Notes: generated by a model not told the origin, from the letters alone. A stretch of DNA of 64,000 bases from JAEXOD01 sp964652025 (GCA_964652025.1 CAZYZX010000004.1:1-64000), one strand, 5' to 3'; counted from the first letter of the stretch, positions 32,446-42,227 are shown. Numbers and translations: made by a program.

Positions 32446-34297
32446 TTGGAAATCTAATTATAAAAGTTGTCCCTTTATTTACTTCACTTACTACCTCTAT
32501 CTTTCCATTGTGGTTATCTATTATTCCCCATATAACGGATAGACCCAAACCGGTACCCTTTTGCCCCTTAGTAGAAAAGAATGGGTCAAATATTTTACTT
32601 AAATTTTCTTTAGATATTCCACAACCATTATCGCTAAAATTTATTTCCAAAAAGTTTTTCTTACCAGATTTATCCATATATTCCCATCTTTGCCAAGTGC
32701 TCCCCATTTTTGTACTCCCTTCTAAAACTCCTTTATTGGGGATAATTATTTCGTAAACAGAGGAATTGCCTAAATCATCTTTTTTATTTTTGTTTATTAA
32801 AGAAATATCGCAAATAGGGCATTTTACTTCTATATCTTTTGCATTTGTAACAGGGATGCCATAATGATTTCTACCGCGACCGTAAACGGGGTCAATATGT
32901 ATATAACCTTCATTGCCTTCTATAATTACTTTAACTTTTATGGAAGGCATGCCATCAATTTTGTGCTCGTAATCTATTAAATTATGCCCATTGGGGCAAG
33001 TTGCTTGTTTTACCTGCTCTACGCCATAGGGTAAAAGGGATATTACTTTAGCACTTACCCTAATTTCGCCTTGCTTATTTCCTATAGCATCTATTGCGTT
33101 TACAATTAAATTGATAAATACCTGTTGAACTTGATTTGCATCTAATGTAACTTTAGGTAAATTTGGGTCAAATTCTTTTATTATTGTTACATTATTAAGT
33201 TTAATTTGATTAGCTAAAACTGTAGTTGCACGGGTAAATATTTCCGCTATATCTGCAGGGGCTTTTTTAGGTGGAGACTGTCGAGCAAAATCTAACAAGC
33301 CTTTTACAATTTCTCTACTACGTAATGTTTCTCTAACTATAACACCTAAATCTTCTTGTATTTCGGGATTATCTTTTAATCTTTTTTGAAGATAACTTGC
33401 ATAAGTTAAAACACCCGTTAAAGGATTATTTATTTCGTGTGCAACACCAGCAGCAAGTTGACCTAAAGATGCCATCTTTTCGGACTGGAATAATTGCATC
33501 TTCATTTCACCAAGTCGTTTAATCATATTGTTAAACGAATTAGCTAAGTGACCAATTTCATCGTTTCTAAACTTTGTTACTTTGTAACTTAAATCTCCCA
33601 TAGCTATATAATTAGTAGCTTTAACAAGCTCTGTAACAGGTTTATCAATAAGTTTTTCTACAAAGTAACCTAATATTACACCTAAAACAATAATTACAAT
33701 AAAGGTAAAGATAGCTTGCCAATAAGTAAGCTCGCTTACCTGCATATCAACATCTGATAAGGAAATGGTTACATCTAAAACACCTAAAACTTTAGCCTCT
33801 TTAGGATGTACATGGCAATCTGCTTCATAGCAAGAAGGTTCGTTATAAATTGGATTAATAACTCCCATTAAACGCTCAGAATCGGGCTTTAGCTTAAAAA
33901 TTCGTGTTCTTTCTTTTATAGATAAGTGCTCTAAAGGCTCGTTTTTAGCATGGCAAGCATAACAGCTTTCCGCATTTAAATCTAACTTTGTACCAATTTC
34001 ATTTTGGTTAGAAGAGTAGTTTATATACCCTTCTTTATTAAATACCCTAATGCCGGCAATGCTTTTACTGTTTCCAATCGTTCTTATTATTTCTGTAATA
34101 TGTTCTCTTCTATTATATAACATATCAAAACGAGTGCTATTTTTAACAACCTCGCTAAGTTGGTTGGCGTGTCTTTCTACCTCGTTTTGTAATACTTCCC
34201 TTTGGTGTTGTATGCTGAAATAAGAAAAAACACTTATTATTACAAAAATTGCTAAACTAACAACAAATATTAATTTTAAACCAATCTTTTTAAACAT
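32438..34297 (-). CDS. haem-motif sensor histidine kinase with Cys-rich ATPase insertion
   Basis: The protein has 619 residues. It has a membrane helix (about 8-28) and a periplasmic sensor with CYACH (C112-H116) and a C156-xxxx-C161-H162 element, a second helix (about 194-214) and HAMP. The HisKA has H287 in AAGVAHEINNPLTG, followed by the HATPase with N-box near 396-408 and G1 box DNGCG at 556-560. Between the N and G1 boxes is an extra region (about 420-545) with CPNGH and CPIC, resembling a zinc ribbon. CxxCH suggests covalent haem and redox or gas sensing. It lies directly after the 13-haem cytochrome gene (1 bp) and before a response regulator, so it probably senses the state of the chain. 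Confidence 0.88.
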   Translation of the reverse strand: MFKKIGLKLIFVVSLAIFVIISVFSYFSIQHQREVLQNEVERHANQLSEVVKNSTRFDMLYNRREHITEIIRTIGNSKSIAGIRVFNKEGYINYSSNQNEIGTKLDLNAESCYACHAKNEPLEHLSIKERTRIFKLKPDSERLMGVINPIYNEPSCYEADCHVHPKEAKVLGVLDVTISLSDVDMQVSELTYWQAIFTFIVIIVLGVILGYFVEKLIDKPVTELVKATNYIAMGDLSYKVTKFRNDEIGHLANSFNNMIKRLGEMKMQLFQSEKMASLGQLAAGVAHEINNPLTGVLTYASYLQKRLKDNPEIQEDLGVIVRETLRSREIVKGLLDFARQSPPKKAPADIAEIFTRATTVLANQIKLNNVTIIKEFDPNLPKVTLDANQVQQVFINLIVNAIDAIGNKQGEIRVSAKVISLLPYGVEQVKQATCPNGHNLIDYEHKIDGMPSIKVKVIIEGNEGYIHIDPVYGRGRNHYGIPVTNAKDIEVKCPICDISLINKNKKDDLGNSSVYEIIIPNKGVLEGSTKMGSTWQRWEYMDKSGKKNFLEINFSDNGCGISKENLSKIFDPFFSTKGQKGTGLGLSVIWGIIDNHNGKIEVVSEVNKGTTFIIRFPIE

Positions 34298-34298
34298 A

Positions 34299-35402
34299 TT
34301 ACTTTATTATTTTACCTGGTTTCTGTTTTGGATAACTGTAATCTTCGTGACAATTATTACATTCTTTTTTACTAAAATCATTATTTACGTGACAATCTGT
34401 GCATTCTGCTTCTATATGATTATCGTCTAACTCTAACCCAGTAACTTTATGATTAAAGCTACCTTGCTTAAAGTTATTATGGCAACTTAAACAATTTTTA
34501 TTTAATCCTTTAAATGTACCAGACTTAGTATGACAATCATCGCAGCTAAGTTTTAAGTGTGCTCCTTTTAACTCAAATCCTGTTCTTACAAAATGATTAA
34601 ATCCAGCTTCTTCACTATTTTTATGGCATATTTCACAATTGCTTTTAGTGTTATGGCAGCTTTGGCATTTTGCGTGTTTATCTGTTACTGTTTTAGTTTT
34701 TGTTAACTCTGGTTTTTTATCATGGCAAGTTACACACGATGTATTGTTGTGACAATCCGAGCAATCTTGCTTAAAAATTGTATTATGTTCTGTGTGTAAA
34801 AATGTAACAATTTTCCCTTTTGTGTAACTTGTATTATATACCTTTTTAACAGGTATTTCTATTTTAGCATGTTTCTTTTTACCATAATCTTTTGTAGTAA
34901 CAGCTTTAACTTTATTAGATACATGGCAGCTATTGCATTCAACTTCGTGAGACCATAGTTTATGACAATTCATACATTGTTGATGATAAGCACCTTTTAA
35001 ATCTGGTTTATCTACTATTTCTCGTTTTCTATCTAAACTATGGCAGCTTTCACACTTTAATATTTTTCCGACTGGATTATAATGATGGCATGTTTCACAT
35101 CCACCACTTAAATCGCTCATCTCTGCGTGTAATCTATGGGAAAATAGCACCGGTTGATATAAATCAGTTTTACTTTTTATTTTATCAATTAAAACTGTTT
35201 CCGGCCCAATTGTAGCAGATAGTTTTTGAACCGGCATCATGTACCTTGGGCAAGGATACAAACAAGGATTGTTTTTAGTTGGCACTTCGCAAGAGTGACA
35301 TGTACTACATTGCAAACCTTGCACTTCTTTACCATGCGGGTTTTTAGTTTGTGCAACTAATACATTACTTATTATGAATAATAACATCAATATTTTTTTC
35401 AT
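34299..35402 (-). CDS. periplasmic 13-haem cytochrome c
   Basis: The protein has 367 residues: a signal peptide (about 1-17) and 13 CxxCH motifs from CSTCH (near residue 32) to CNNCH (near residue 353). An N-terminal CLYPCPRY segment and many distal His residues suggest bis-His ligation. It overlaps no neighbour but sits 1 bp from the NrfD-like and kinase genes. Together with the NrfD-like and ferredoxin subunits it resembles Qrc/Nrf-type quinol:cytochrome complexes, in which the cytochrome takes electrons from the membrane subunit. The acceptor is unknown. Confidence 0.87.
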   Translation of the reverse strand: MKKILMLLFIISNVLVAQTKNPHGKEVQGLQCSTCHSCEVPTKNNPCLYPCPRYMMPVQKLSATIGPETVLIDKIKSKTDLYQPVLFSHRLHAEMSDLSGGCETCHHYNPVGKILKCESCHSLDRKREIVDKPDLKGAYHQQCMNCHKLWSHEVECNSCHVSNKVKAVTTKDYGKKKHAKIEIPVKKVYNTSYTKGKIVTFLHTEHNTIFKQDCSDCHNNTSCVTCHDKKPELTKTKTVTDKHAKCQSCHNTKSNCEICHKNSEEAGFNHFVRTGFELKGAHLKLSCDDCHTKSGTFKGLNKNCLSCHNNFKQGSFNHKVTGLELDDNHIEAECTDCHVNNDFSKKECNNCHEDYSYPKQKPGKIIK

Positions 35403-35403
35403 A

Positions 35404-36639
35404 TCAACCTCTTACAGAGTACTTTGCTTTAGGTTTAGCAACAACTTTTTCGCAACTAATAACTGGAAATATCATAACAAATAACCTATATATTAAAACC
35501 TCTAACGAGATAAGACCTATTGTTACACTTATTTCACCAATGGATGGGAAATAAGAATGCTGCGCATAAGGTGGATTATATGCAACAACAAAGTTGTTCA
35601 GCCTATTCATAAAAACGCCAAAAATAACTAAACTAGACGCAATAAATAGCCCTTCGTTAGATTTCCTAACATAATCTGAAAAGAACAGTTTTAATGGCAA
35701 AGCAACACCAATAAGCACTTCTATAGAAAACATTACACTTTCTAACGAAAACTCTGTTAAATAAACATAAGTACCACGTATTAACATATCAATTATTTTT
35801 GCAGCTAAATAAACAAATAGCAATGGTCCAACAAATTTTGCTAAACTAGATAAGACTTCGGTCTCTGGTTTAAGGCCAAATGATTTTGTAGAAATAGTTG
35901 ATTCAAAAATGACCATTGGAAAACCGACAGAAATTGCAGAAAGTAAAAATAGCATGGGCAAAATAGGAGTTTGCCATAAAGGATGCATCTTTGGTCCAGC
36001 AATAATCATTAATGTGCCTAAAGAAGATTGATGCAAGCAAGACAAAACCACACCTGCAATAATAAAAATAAACATAGTCTTAGAAAGCGTTCTATCTAAA
36101 AATCTTAATAAATTATCAATCGGTTTATTTAATTTAGATAATATACCGGGTAAATTAACCCTACCAATAAACCTTTCGCAAACAATTGGTAAAAATTCAA
36201 TATATAAAACTGTTAAGTAAATCATTACACAAATACCAACTTCAAACAGTGCAGAAGTTCCATTCCAATAAATTAGTGGGTGCCAAATATCATACCATCG
36301 CCCAATATCTATTAAAACACTAGAAGCAACAAACGTGTAGCCTAACATTGCAGTAAGTAAAGCAGGTCTAATAATAGCTTCATATTTATCGCGGTGCATA
36401 ATATGTCCTAAAGCAGCAGTAGTAAAACCACCTGCAGCCAAAGCCACGCCAAGCGCAACATCTAACCCAATCCAAATTCCCCAAGGATGTTGGTTATCTA
36501 AATTAGTTACGGCACCTAAGCCAAAAATAAATCTACCTGCTAAAAAGATTATTCCATTTAACGCTAAAACTGAAAGTAAAATTACAATTGGAGTAAAAAA
36601 CTTTGTCTTAATTGGTGCTGGTTTTAAATGAATAGACAT
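35404..36639 (-). CDS. NrfD/HybB-like quinol-reactive membrane subunit
   Basis: The protein has 411 residues with about ten membrane helices. The N-terminal segment LDNQHPWGIWIGLDVALGVALAAGGF and the GRWYDIWHP motif are typical of the NrfD/PsrC/HybB family. A LHQSSLGTLMIIAG segment resembles HybB-type members. The family exchanges electrons with menaquinone/menaquinol and can be linked to proton movement. It follows the ferredoxin subunit gene by 4 bp and precedes the multihaem cytochrome by 1 bp. There is no molybdopterin catalytic subunit in the cluster, so a pure quinol/cytochrome relay is likely. Confidence 0.92.
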   Translation of the reverse strand: MSIHLKPAPIKTKFFTPIVILLSVLALNGIIFLAGRFIFGLGAVTNLDNQHPWGIWIGLDVALGVALAAGGFTTAALGHIMHRDKYEAIIRPALLTAMLGYTFVASSVLIDIGRWYDIWHPLIYWNGTSALFEVGICVMIYLTVLYIEFLPIVCERFIGRVNLPGILSKLNKPIDNLLRFLDRTLSKTMFIFIIAGVVLSCLHQSSLGTLMIIAGPKMHPLWQTPILPMLFLLSAISVGFPMVIFESTISTKSFGLKPETEVLSSLAKFVGPLLFVYLAAKIIDMLIRGTYVYLTEFSLESVMFSIEVLIGVALPLKLFFSDYVRKSNEGLFIASSLVIFGVFMNRLNNFVVAYNPPYAQHSYFPSIGEISVTIGLISLEVLIYRLFVMIFPVISCEKVVAKPKAKYSVRG

Positions 36640-36643
36640 AGCA

Positions 36644-37534
36644 TCACTCCTTCTTATCGTCTTTATTTTTAGTTAACCACATTATACCCCCTAACAATGC
36701 ATAAATAGCAATTGGGGGCACAAAATAAGCAAAAATACCATGTTGTATAGATTCACTAACACCAGGTGCGGGATTATCACCAAGTTTAGGGAAATCTAAC
36801 TTTTCAAACTCAACTGGTGCAAGGTATAACCAACTTGTACCACCAACAACACTTTCACCCAATATTTTATTGTAGTATCTTTCTGGATAGTTTTTAATTT
36901 TTTGCTTTGCAGCAAAAATTAAGTCTTCGCGCTTTCCGAAAGTAATGGCTTCCATAGGGCAAATTTCTACACAAGCAGGTAGCTCCTCTTTTTCAATTTT
37001 CGTATAGCAGAAATCACATTTTCTAATTTCGGGCTCAATTGCTTTGTGGTAATCGAAAGTTGGTATTTGAAAAGGACAAGCGACCATGCAATACCTGCAA
37101 CCGATGCATTTGGATTCATTCCAAACTACAGCGCCGCTTTCTCTTTTTTCAAAAGCTCCCACTATACAAGCGGAAACACATGCGGGTTCATCGCAATGCA
37201 TACACTGAACCTTTACATCTACCGCATTGCTCCCTTTAATTTTGTACTCGTTAACAACTGTAAATGCATTATGTTCAGGTCTTCTTTTAGAATTAAATAC
37301 TTCTCTGTTATTATAAAGCTCAATGTCACCAGCTTCTATATTATGGGCAACTTTACAAGCCCACTCACACCTTCTGCAACCAACACACACGGTTGTATCT
37401 ACTAAAACACCAAATCTATCTTTGGATATTTGTTTTTTTTGTGCCCCCTTGGTTGGCTTGCTTGATAACCCTGTTGCAACCGCTGTTAATAGTGCGCTTG
37501 TTTTTAAAAATTCGCGTCTACTTTGTTTTGGCAT
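36644..37534 (-). CDS. HybA/NrfC-like ferredoxin subunit (four 4Fe-4S clusters)
   Basis: The protein has 296 residues. A twin-arginine signal (SRREFLK at 5-11) is followed by a hydrophobic stretch, so export by Tat is expected. Four Cys groups for [4Fe-4S] clusters are visible: CVGCRRCEWAC, CMHCDEPACVSAC, CIGCRYCMVAC and CDFC..CVEIC. A C-terminal helix (about 267-286) followed by a charged tail resembles HybA. It is the first gene of the minus-strand redox operon. The 107-bp gap to the divergent methyltransferase gene should contain the promoter. Confidence 0.92.
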   Translation of the reverse strand: MPKQSRREFLKTSALLTAVATGLSSKPTKGAQKKQISKDRFGVLVDTTVCVGCRRCEWACKVAHNIEAGDIELYNNREVFNSKRRPEHNAFTVVNEYKIKGSNAVDVKVQCMHCDEPACVSACIVGAFEKRESGAVVWNESKCIGCRYCMVACPFQIPTFDYHKAIEPEIRKCDFCYTKIEKEELPACVEICPMEAITFGKREDLIFAAKQKIKNYPERYYNKILGESVVGGTSWLYLAPVEFEKLDFPKLGDNPAPGVSESIQHGIFAYFVPPIAIYALLGGIMWLTKNKDDKKE

Positions 37535-37641
37535 ATCATTTCCCGTAAAAAGATAATCTTATCTTAATATCTGCAATATACAAAAAAAATAATAGAAATT
37601 AAAAATCTTATTTTTATATTACAAAAAAATATTTTTAAATT

Positions 37642-38373
37642 ATGCAAAAAGTACATTTTTACAATTTAGCCAGCAACTTTTACGGTAAAATGATTCCCTT
37701 TAGTACATCTTTAACTAAAAGAAAGAATTTTTATGATAAACTTTTAGATAAAGATAAAATTAATGTTGCAGATATTGGCTGCGGTACCGGGTTAGATTCT
37801 ATTAGTTTAGCTTCTTTAGGATTTCATGTTTATGCTTTTGATATTAGCAATGATATGATTAAAACTGCAACAAAAAATGCTGATAATAATAATGTTAAAA
37901 TTAATTTTTATGAATATGATTTAACAAAAAAACCTTTTACATTACATAAATTTGATTACATATTTTCAATGGGTAATACTATTGCTAATATAAATGCTAA
38001 AAGTTTTAATAAATTATTAAAAAACATTAAATATATGCTAAATAATAATGGGACGTTTATTTTTCAAATTGTTAATTACAATAAAATTTTAAGTAAAAAA
38101 GAACGAATTTTAGGTATTACAGAAGATGAGGATAATTTGTTTATAAGATTTTATGATTTTTTGAACTCCCATATTAATTTTAATATTTTAATTATAAATA
38201 AGAAGACAAAAAGTAACGAACTAATTACAACACGTTTATACCCTTACACACATAATAAAATTATAGATATTTTAACAAAAAATAATTTTACAATAATTAA
38301 CTATTTTTCTGGTTTTAATTTTAATAAAACAGATTTTTTAGAGTCTGATGATATTATTTATATTTGTAAATAA
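37642..38373 (+). CDS. SAM-dependent methyltransferase
   Basis: The protein has 243 residues in the class I methyltransferase fold. Motif I is VADIGCGTGLDSISLASLGF, followed by the acidic VYAFDIS and DYIFSMGNTIANI. The N-terminal FYNLASNFYGKMIPF segment is common in small-molecule methyltransferases of this kind. The substrate is unknown. It is divergent from the redox operon and 62 bp upstream of the hybrid kinase gene. Its very high A/T content matches the local background. Confidence 0.85.
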   Translation: MQKVHFYNLASNFYGKMIPFSTSLTKRKNFYDKLLDKDKINVADIGCGTGLDSISLASLGFHVYAFDISNDMIKTATKNADNNNVKINFYEYDLTKKPFTLHKFDYIFSMGNTIANINAKSFNKLLKNIKYMLNNNGTFIFQIVNYNKILSKKERILGITEDEDNLFIRFYDFLNSHINFNILIINKKTKSNELITTRLYPYTHNKIIDILTKNNFTIINYFSGFNFNKTDFLESDDIIYICK

Positions 38374-38404
38374 AACAAAATTATAATTTTTATTAAAATT
38401 TTTA

Positions 38405-38412
38405 TATTTTTG
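38405..38412 (+). promoter_or_regulatory. possible Bacteroidota-type -7 promoter element
   Basis: TATTTTTG matches the TAnnTTTG element used by the primary sigma factor in Bacteroidota. It is 23 bp upstream of the hybrid kinase start. A matching upstream -33 TTG element at the right spacing is not evident, so this is tentative in such AT-rich sequence. Confidence 0.25.
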
Positions 38413-38435
38413 CAAATAATAAATTTTAATATCAG

Positions 38436-39908
38436 ATGACAGAAAATGAAAAAAGATTGTTAGAATTACTAAATAAAAGTAATTCCGTGTTTTTTACTAT
38501 TACATATCTACAAGAAGATAAACCCATTTTTGTTTCAAATTCAGTATTTAATGTTACTGGATTTACAAGCAAAGAAATAACAGAAACAATGGGTGGGTTA
38601 CTCTCTTTAATTTATGAAGAAGATAGATATAAAGTAAAAAAAGAATTAACAGAATTAATAAACAGTAATAAAAATTTTAGTAAGTTTAGTTTTAGAATTG
38701 TAACAAAAGATAATAAAGTAAAAGAAATATTACAATCTGTTTACGTTACAAGAAATGACTATGGGCAAGCAGAAATTTTAGAAACAATTAATGAAGATAT
38801 AACAAACACCAAAAACGTTAATCAAGTTAACACAGAAGAATATCAAAAGCTATTAGACAAAAATTTTGCAAAAGATAAATTTATTTCTATCATATCACAC
38901 GATTTGCGCGCTCCTTTTACAAGTATATTAGGTTTTTCTGAAATTTTATTAAACGAAAAAGAGTTATCAGAAGAAGAACGACAAGAATATTTAACATACA
39001 TTTATAGCGCAGCAGAAACTCAATTAGAACTAGTTAATCATTTATTAGATTGGTCTAGATTACAAACAGGTCATATCACTTTAGACTTAAAAAGATTAAA
39101 CCTAAAAACAATAGTATCTAACGCCGTTAGTTTATTAATTGGTTCTGCAATTCGTAAAGAAGTAAATATTTTTAATAATGTACCGGATAACTTATACGTT
39201 AGCGCAGATGAAAAAATGTTGCTTCAAGTGATAACAAATTTAGTTGGTAATAGCTTAAAGTTTACACCAGCTGGTAAAAATATTTTGATTAGTGCAGAAT
39301 ATTTTAAAAGCGGTTTTATAGAAATTATTGTAAAAGATCAAGGAACAGGAATATCAGAAAAAGACTATCATAAAGTATTTAAAATTGATGAAAAACTTTC
39401 TATAACCGGAACGAATGGCGAAAAAGGGAGCGGATTAGGTTTAATTCTTGTAAAAGAAATTGTAGAAAAACATGGCGGCACTATATGGTTTTATTCAAAA
39501 GAAGGAGAAGGGACTGATTTCCATTTTACTATTCCGGAAGCTAAAAATGTTGTTTTAATTGTAGAAGATGATGCAGACATGCTTGCTTTGTATAAAAAAA
39601 TTCTAAACAAATATTTACCAAACTTTGAAATTATAGAAGCAACCAATGGTTACGATGCTATTAGAATAATAATAGACCGCGTCCCATCCCTTGTTATAAC
39701 AGACCACGAAATGCCTTTAATGAGTGGAATTCAATTAATTGAAGCTTTGCGGAAAAAAGAAACAAATAAAAACATTCCTGTTATTGTTGTTTCAGCTAAA
39801 TTTAATGATTCTATTAAACAAACTTACTTAAGTTTGGGAATAGATAAATTAATTCCTAAACCCGTAGATAGCCAATATTTAATAGAAATAATTAATAATA
39901 CTTTATAA
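38436..39908 (+). CDS. PAS-containing hybrid histidine kinase
   Basis: The protein has 490 residues with no membrane helix. An N-terminal PAS-type sensor (about 12-125) has ERNDY-like strands. The HisKA has the phospho-His in IISHDLRAPFTSILGFSEIL, the HATPase has NLVGNSLKFTPAG, DQGTGIS and GSGLGLILV, and the C-terminal receiver (about 370-490) has VEDDADM, ITDHEMPLMSG and PKPVDS. It is a cytoplasmic hybrid kinase. The cue and downstream partner are unknown. It precedes the NusG-like gene by 16 bp. Confidence 0.92.
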   Translation: MTENEKRLLELLNKSNSVFFTITYLQEDKPIFVSNSVFNVTGFTSKEITETMGGLLSLIYEEDRYKVKKELTELINSNKNFSKFSFRIVTKDNKVKEILQSVYVTRNDYGQAEILETINEDITNTKNVNQVNTEEYQKLLDKNFAKDKFISIISHDLRAPFTSILGFSEILLNEKELSEEERQEYLTYIYSAAETQLELVNHLLDWSRLQTGHITLDLKRLNLKTIVSNAVSLLIGSAIRKEVNIFNNVPDNLYVSADEKMLLQVITNLVGNSLKFTPAGKNILISAEYFKSGFIEIIVKDQGTGISEKDYHKVFKIDEKLSITGTNGEKGSGLGLILVKEIVEKHGGTIWFYSKEGEGTDFHFTIPEAKNVVLIVEDDADMLALYKKILNKYLPNFEIIEATNGYDAIRIIIDRVPSLVITDHEMPLMSGIQLIEALRKKETNKNIPVIVVSAKFNDSIKQTYLSLGIDKLIPKPVDSQYLIEIINNTL

Positions 39909-39924
39909 AATTAATTCGTAAATT

Positions 39925-40476
39925 ATGACCGATTTAACTGATATTAAATTCAAAAAATGGTATGCATTATATACTAAACCAAAGCAAGAATTTAAAGCTG
40001 AAGAACAACTTAAAGAAATGGCCATTACCACTTACCTACCATTAATTACTAAAATTAAACAATGGAGCGATAGGAAGAAAAAAGTTACTGAGCCACTATT
40101 TAAAAGTTATATTTTTATTCATGCAGATAATCAAGAACGGTATTTAGCAGTACAAGCAAAATCTGTTGTTAAAGTTGTTAGTTTTTATGGCGTTCCAGCA
40201 ACTATACCAGATTGGCAAATTGAAAATTTACAAAAAATGTTGGCTTCCAATCCCGAAGCTTTTGTATCTGACATAATAAAAATTGGTACACAAGTAAAAA
40301 TTGTTGAAGGACCATTTGCTGGTGTAGAAGGTATTGTTGCCATCCAACCAAATAACGAACGAGTGCTTGGAATTAATATAGAAACCTTACAGCGCTCGGT
40401 TCTTGTTTACTTACCCGCTAATAGTGTGGTAATAGAAAATAAAAATGTTTTTGGTAATAATGCGGAAGAATGTTAA
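39925..40476 (+). CDS. NusG-family transcription antitermination protein (specialised paralogue)
   Basis: The protein has 183 residues. The NGN domain (about 10-110) has KWYALYTKPKQEFKAEEQL and FKSYIFIHAD, and the KOW domain (about 125-175) has VKIVEGPFAGVEGIVA. The short linker and divergent sequence resemble the RfaH/UpxY group found in Bacteroidota, which controls single long operons such as surface polysaccharides, more than the housekeeping NusG. No polysaccharide operon follows here. The stop is followed immediately by the HD-domain gene start. Confidence 0.85.
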   Translation: MTDLTDIKFKKWYALYTKPKQEFKAEEQLKEMAITTYLPLITKIKQWSDRKKKVTEPLFKSYIFIHADNQERYLAVQAKSVVKVVSFYGVPATIPDWQIENLQKMLASNPEAFVSDIIKIGTQVKIVEGPFAGVEGIVAIQPNNERVLGINIETLQRSVLVYLPANSVVIENKNVFGNNAEEC

Positions 40477-41436
40477 ATGTTAACACAAAAAAGTTTTTTT
40501 GAATTAAAAGAGAATGAAGAAATAACTGGCTTTTGCATATTATTAAAATATGAAATTAAAACTGCCAGTAATGGAAATAGATATTTATTTGTAGAAGTAA
40601 AAGATAAAACGAAAAATTTTACTGGTAATATGTGGTCAGGTTTTGAAGAAGTTGCAAAAGAACTAAAACTTGGCTCATTAATTAAGATTAAAGCTAAAGT
40701 ACAATCTTTTAATAATAATCTTAATTTTAATATTGAAAAGTTAAGGTTAGCTATTTCATCCGATAATGTAGACTATAAAGATTTCTTACCTAATTCTGAT
40801 CGCTCCATAGATGAAATGAAATTTGAGTTACTAAATTTTATAAGTTCAATAAATAATCCTCACCTTAAAACTTTATTACAAAACATATTTACAGAAGAAC
40901 TATTAAATAAATATGCTTATGCACCCGCTGCAAAAAATTGGCACCATGCTTATATAAGTGGTTTAATAGAACATACTTTAGAGATATTAAAAATTTGCGA
41001 TCTAATGTGCTCTTTTCATGCAGAAATTAATAGAGACCTACTATTATGCGGTGCAATTTTTCATGATTTAGGTAAACTTATTGAATTAGACGTAAATTAT
41101 GATATTCATTATACAGATACAGGCAAATTAATTGGTCACATCGTTTTAGGTGCTATTGAAATTGAGAAACAAATAAATTCTATTCCAGATTTTCCAGAAA
41201 AATTAAAAGCAGAATTGCTACATTTAATTTTAAGCCATCAAGGTAAATTAGAATTTGCATCTCCCGTTTTACCAAAAACATTAGAGGCAATAGTTTTATA
41301 TCAAGCAGATGAGTTAAGCGCTAAAGCTAATGCATATAAAAATGCAATGAAAAATAAAGACGCTACTGCTGGCAATTGGACTAAATTTATTAATCTTGCC
41401 GGCACTGATTTATACATAAGAGATTATGAATTGTAA
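40477..41436 (+). CDS. YhaM-like 3'-5' exoribonuclease (OB fold + HD)
   Basis: The protein has 319 residues. An N-terminal OB-fold (about 15-95) for nucleic-acid binding is followed by an HD phosphohydrolase domain with YISGLIEHTLEIL, AIFHDLGK and HLILSHQGKLEFASPVLPKTLEA. This is the architecture of YhaM/CBF1 exoribonucleases of Firmicutes and relatives. It would act on RNA or single-stranded DNA ends in the cytoplasm. It follows the NusG-like gene with no spacer. Confidence 0.88.
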   Translation: MLTQKSFFELKENEEITGFCILLKYEIKTASNGNRYLFVEVKDKTKNFTGNMWSGFEEVAKELKLGSLIKIKAKVQSFNNNLNFNIEKLRLAISSDNVDYKDFLPNSDRSIDEMKFELLNFISSINNPHLKTLLQNIFTEELLNKYAYAPAAKNWHHAYISGLIEHTLEILKICDLMCSFHAEINRDLLLCGAIFHDLGKLIELDVNYDIHYTDTGKLIGHIVLGAIEIEKQINSIPDFPEKLKAELLHLILSHQGKLEFASPVLPKTLEAIVLYQADELSAKANAYKNAMKNKDATAGNWTKFINLAGTDLYIRDYEL

Positions 41437-41461
41437 CTAAACTTAGCACTAAGGGGTAAAA

Positions 41462-42226
41462 ATGAAAAAACTAACTGTTATTGCATTACTTGCAATATTT
41501 TATGTAACAACATTTGCGCAAAATGTTAATGACTTAATAAACAAAGCAGATGATTTTTATGAAAAATTCGATAATACATCCGTTTTAAAAACACTTGAGC
41601 AGGCTGATAAAGTAAGCCCAGATAATTACGAAGTTTTATGGCGCTTAAGCAGAGCATATGTAGATATTGCAGAACATATGCCAAGCGATAAAAAAGATGA
41701 CCAATTGAAAATGTATGAAAAAGCTTTAGATTATGCAAACCGCGCCATTAAACTTGCACCAGATAAATCTATAACTTATTTACGACGCGCTATTGCTAAT
41801 GGAAAAATTGCATTATTTAAAGGTGTGTTTTCTGTTGGTAAAGTGGTAGAATCTGTTAAAGAAGATGCCGAAAAAGCTATTAAATTAGGAAATGGAGGTA
41901 ACGAAGTTCAAGCTACAGCTCACTATGTTTTAGCCCGCACACATGCAAAACTTTTAGAAAAAAGTTGGATTGCTAGAAAAGTTGTTGGCTTAACTTGGGC
42001 AGATTATGATACTGCGATTAATAACTTTAAAAAAGCTATTAGCTTACGCCCTAATTATGTTATGTTCTACGTAGATTATGCTATTGCTTTAATTAGTGAA
42101 GATAACTTTAAAGAGGCTAGAGAGCAGTTAAATAAAGCGCTAAACTCTCCTATTCAACATATGGATGACAACCTAAGAAAAGAAGAAGCTAAAAAACTAC
42201 TAAACGAAATTAAGGATAAAAAATAA
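41462..42226 (+). CDS. exported TPR-repeat protein
   Basis: The protein has 254 residues. A signal peptide (about 1-19, ending TTFAQ) is followed by TPR-like helical pairs such as YEVLWRLSRAYVDIAEHM, EKALDYANRAIKLAPDKSITYLRRAIANG and FKKAISLRPNYVMFYVDYAIAL. It probably is a periplasmic scaffold for protein-protein contacts. No specific partner is apparent. A GGGG-containing sequence (AAGGGG) just upstream of the ATG may serve as ribosome binding site. The stop is 1 bp before the sirtuin gene. Confidence 0.82.
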   Translation: MKKLTVIALLAIFYVTTFAQNVNDLINKADDFYEKFDNTSVLKTLEQADKVSPDNYEVLWRLSRAYVDIAEHMPSDKKDDQLKMYEKALDYANRAIKLAPDKSITYLRRAIANGKIALFKGVFSVGKVVESVKEDAEKAIKLGNGGNEVQATAHYVLARTHAKLLEKSWIARKVVGLTWADYDTAINNFKKAISLRPNYVMFYVDYAIALISEDNFKEAREQLNKALNSPIQHMDDNLRKEEAKKLLNEIKDKK

Positions 42227-42227
42227 A

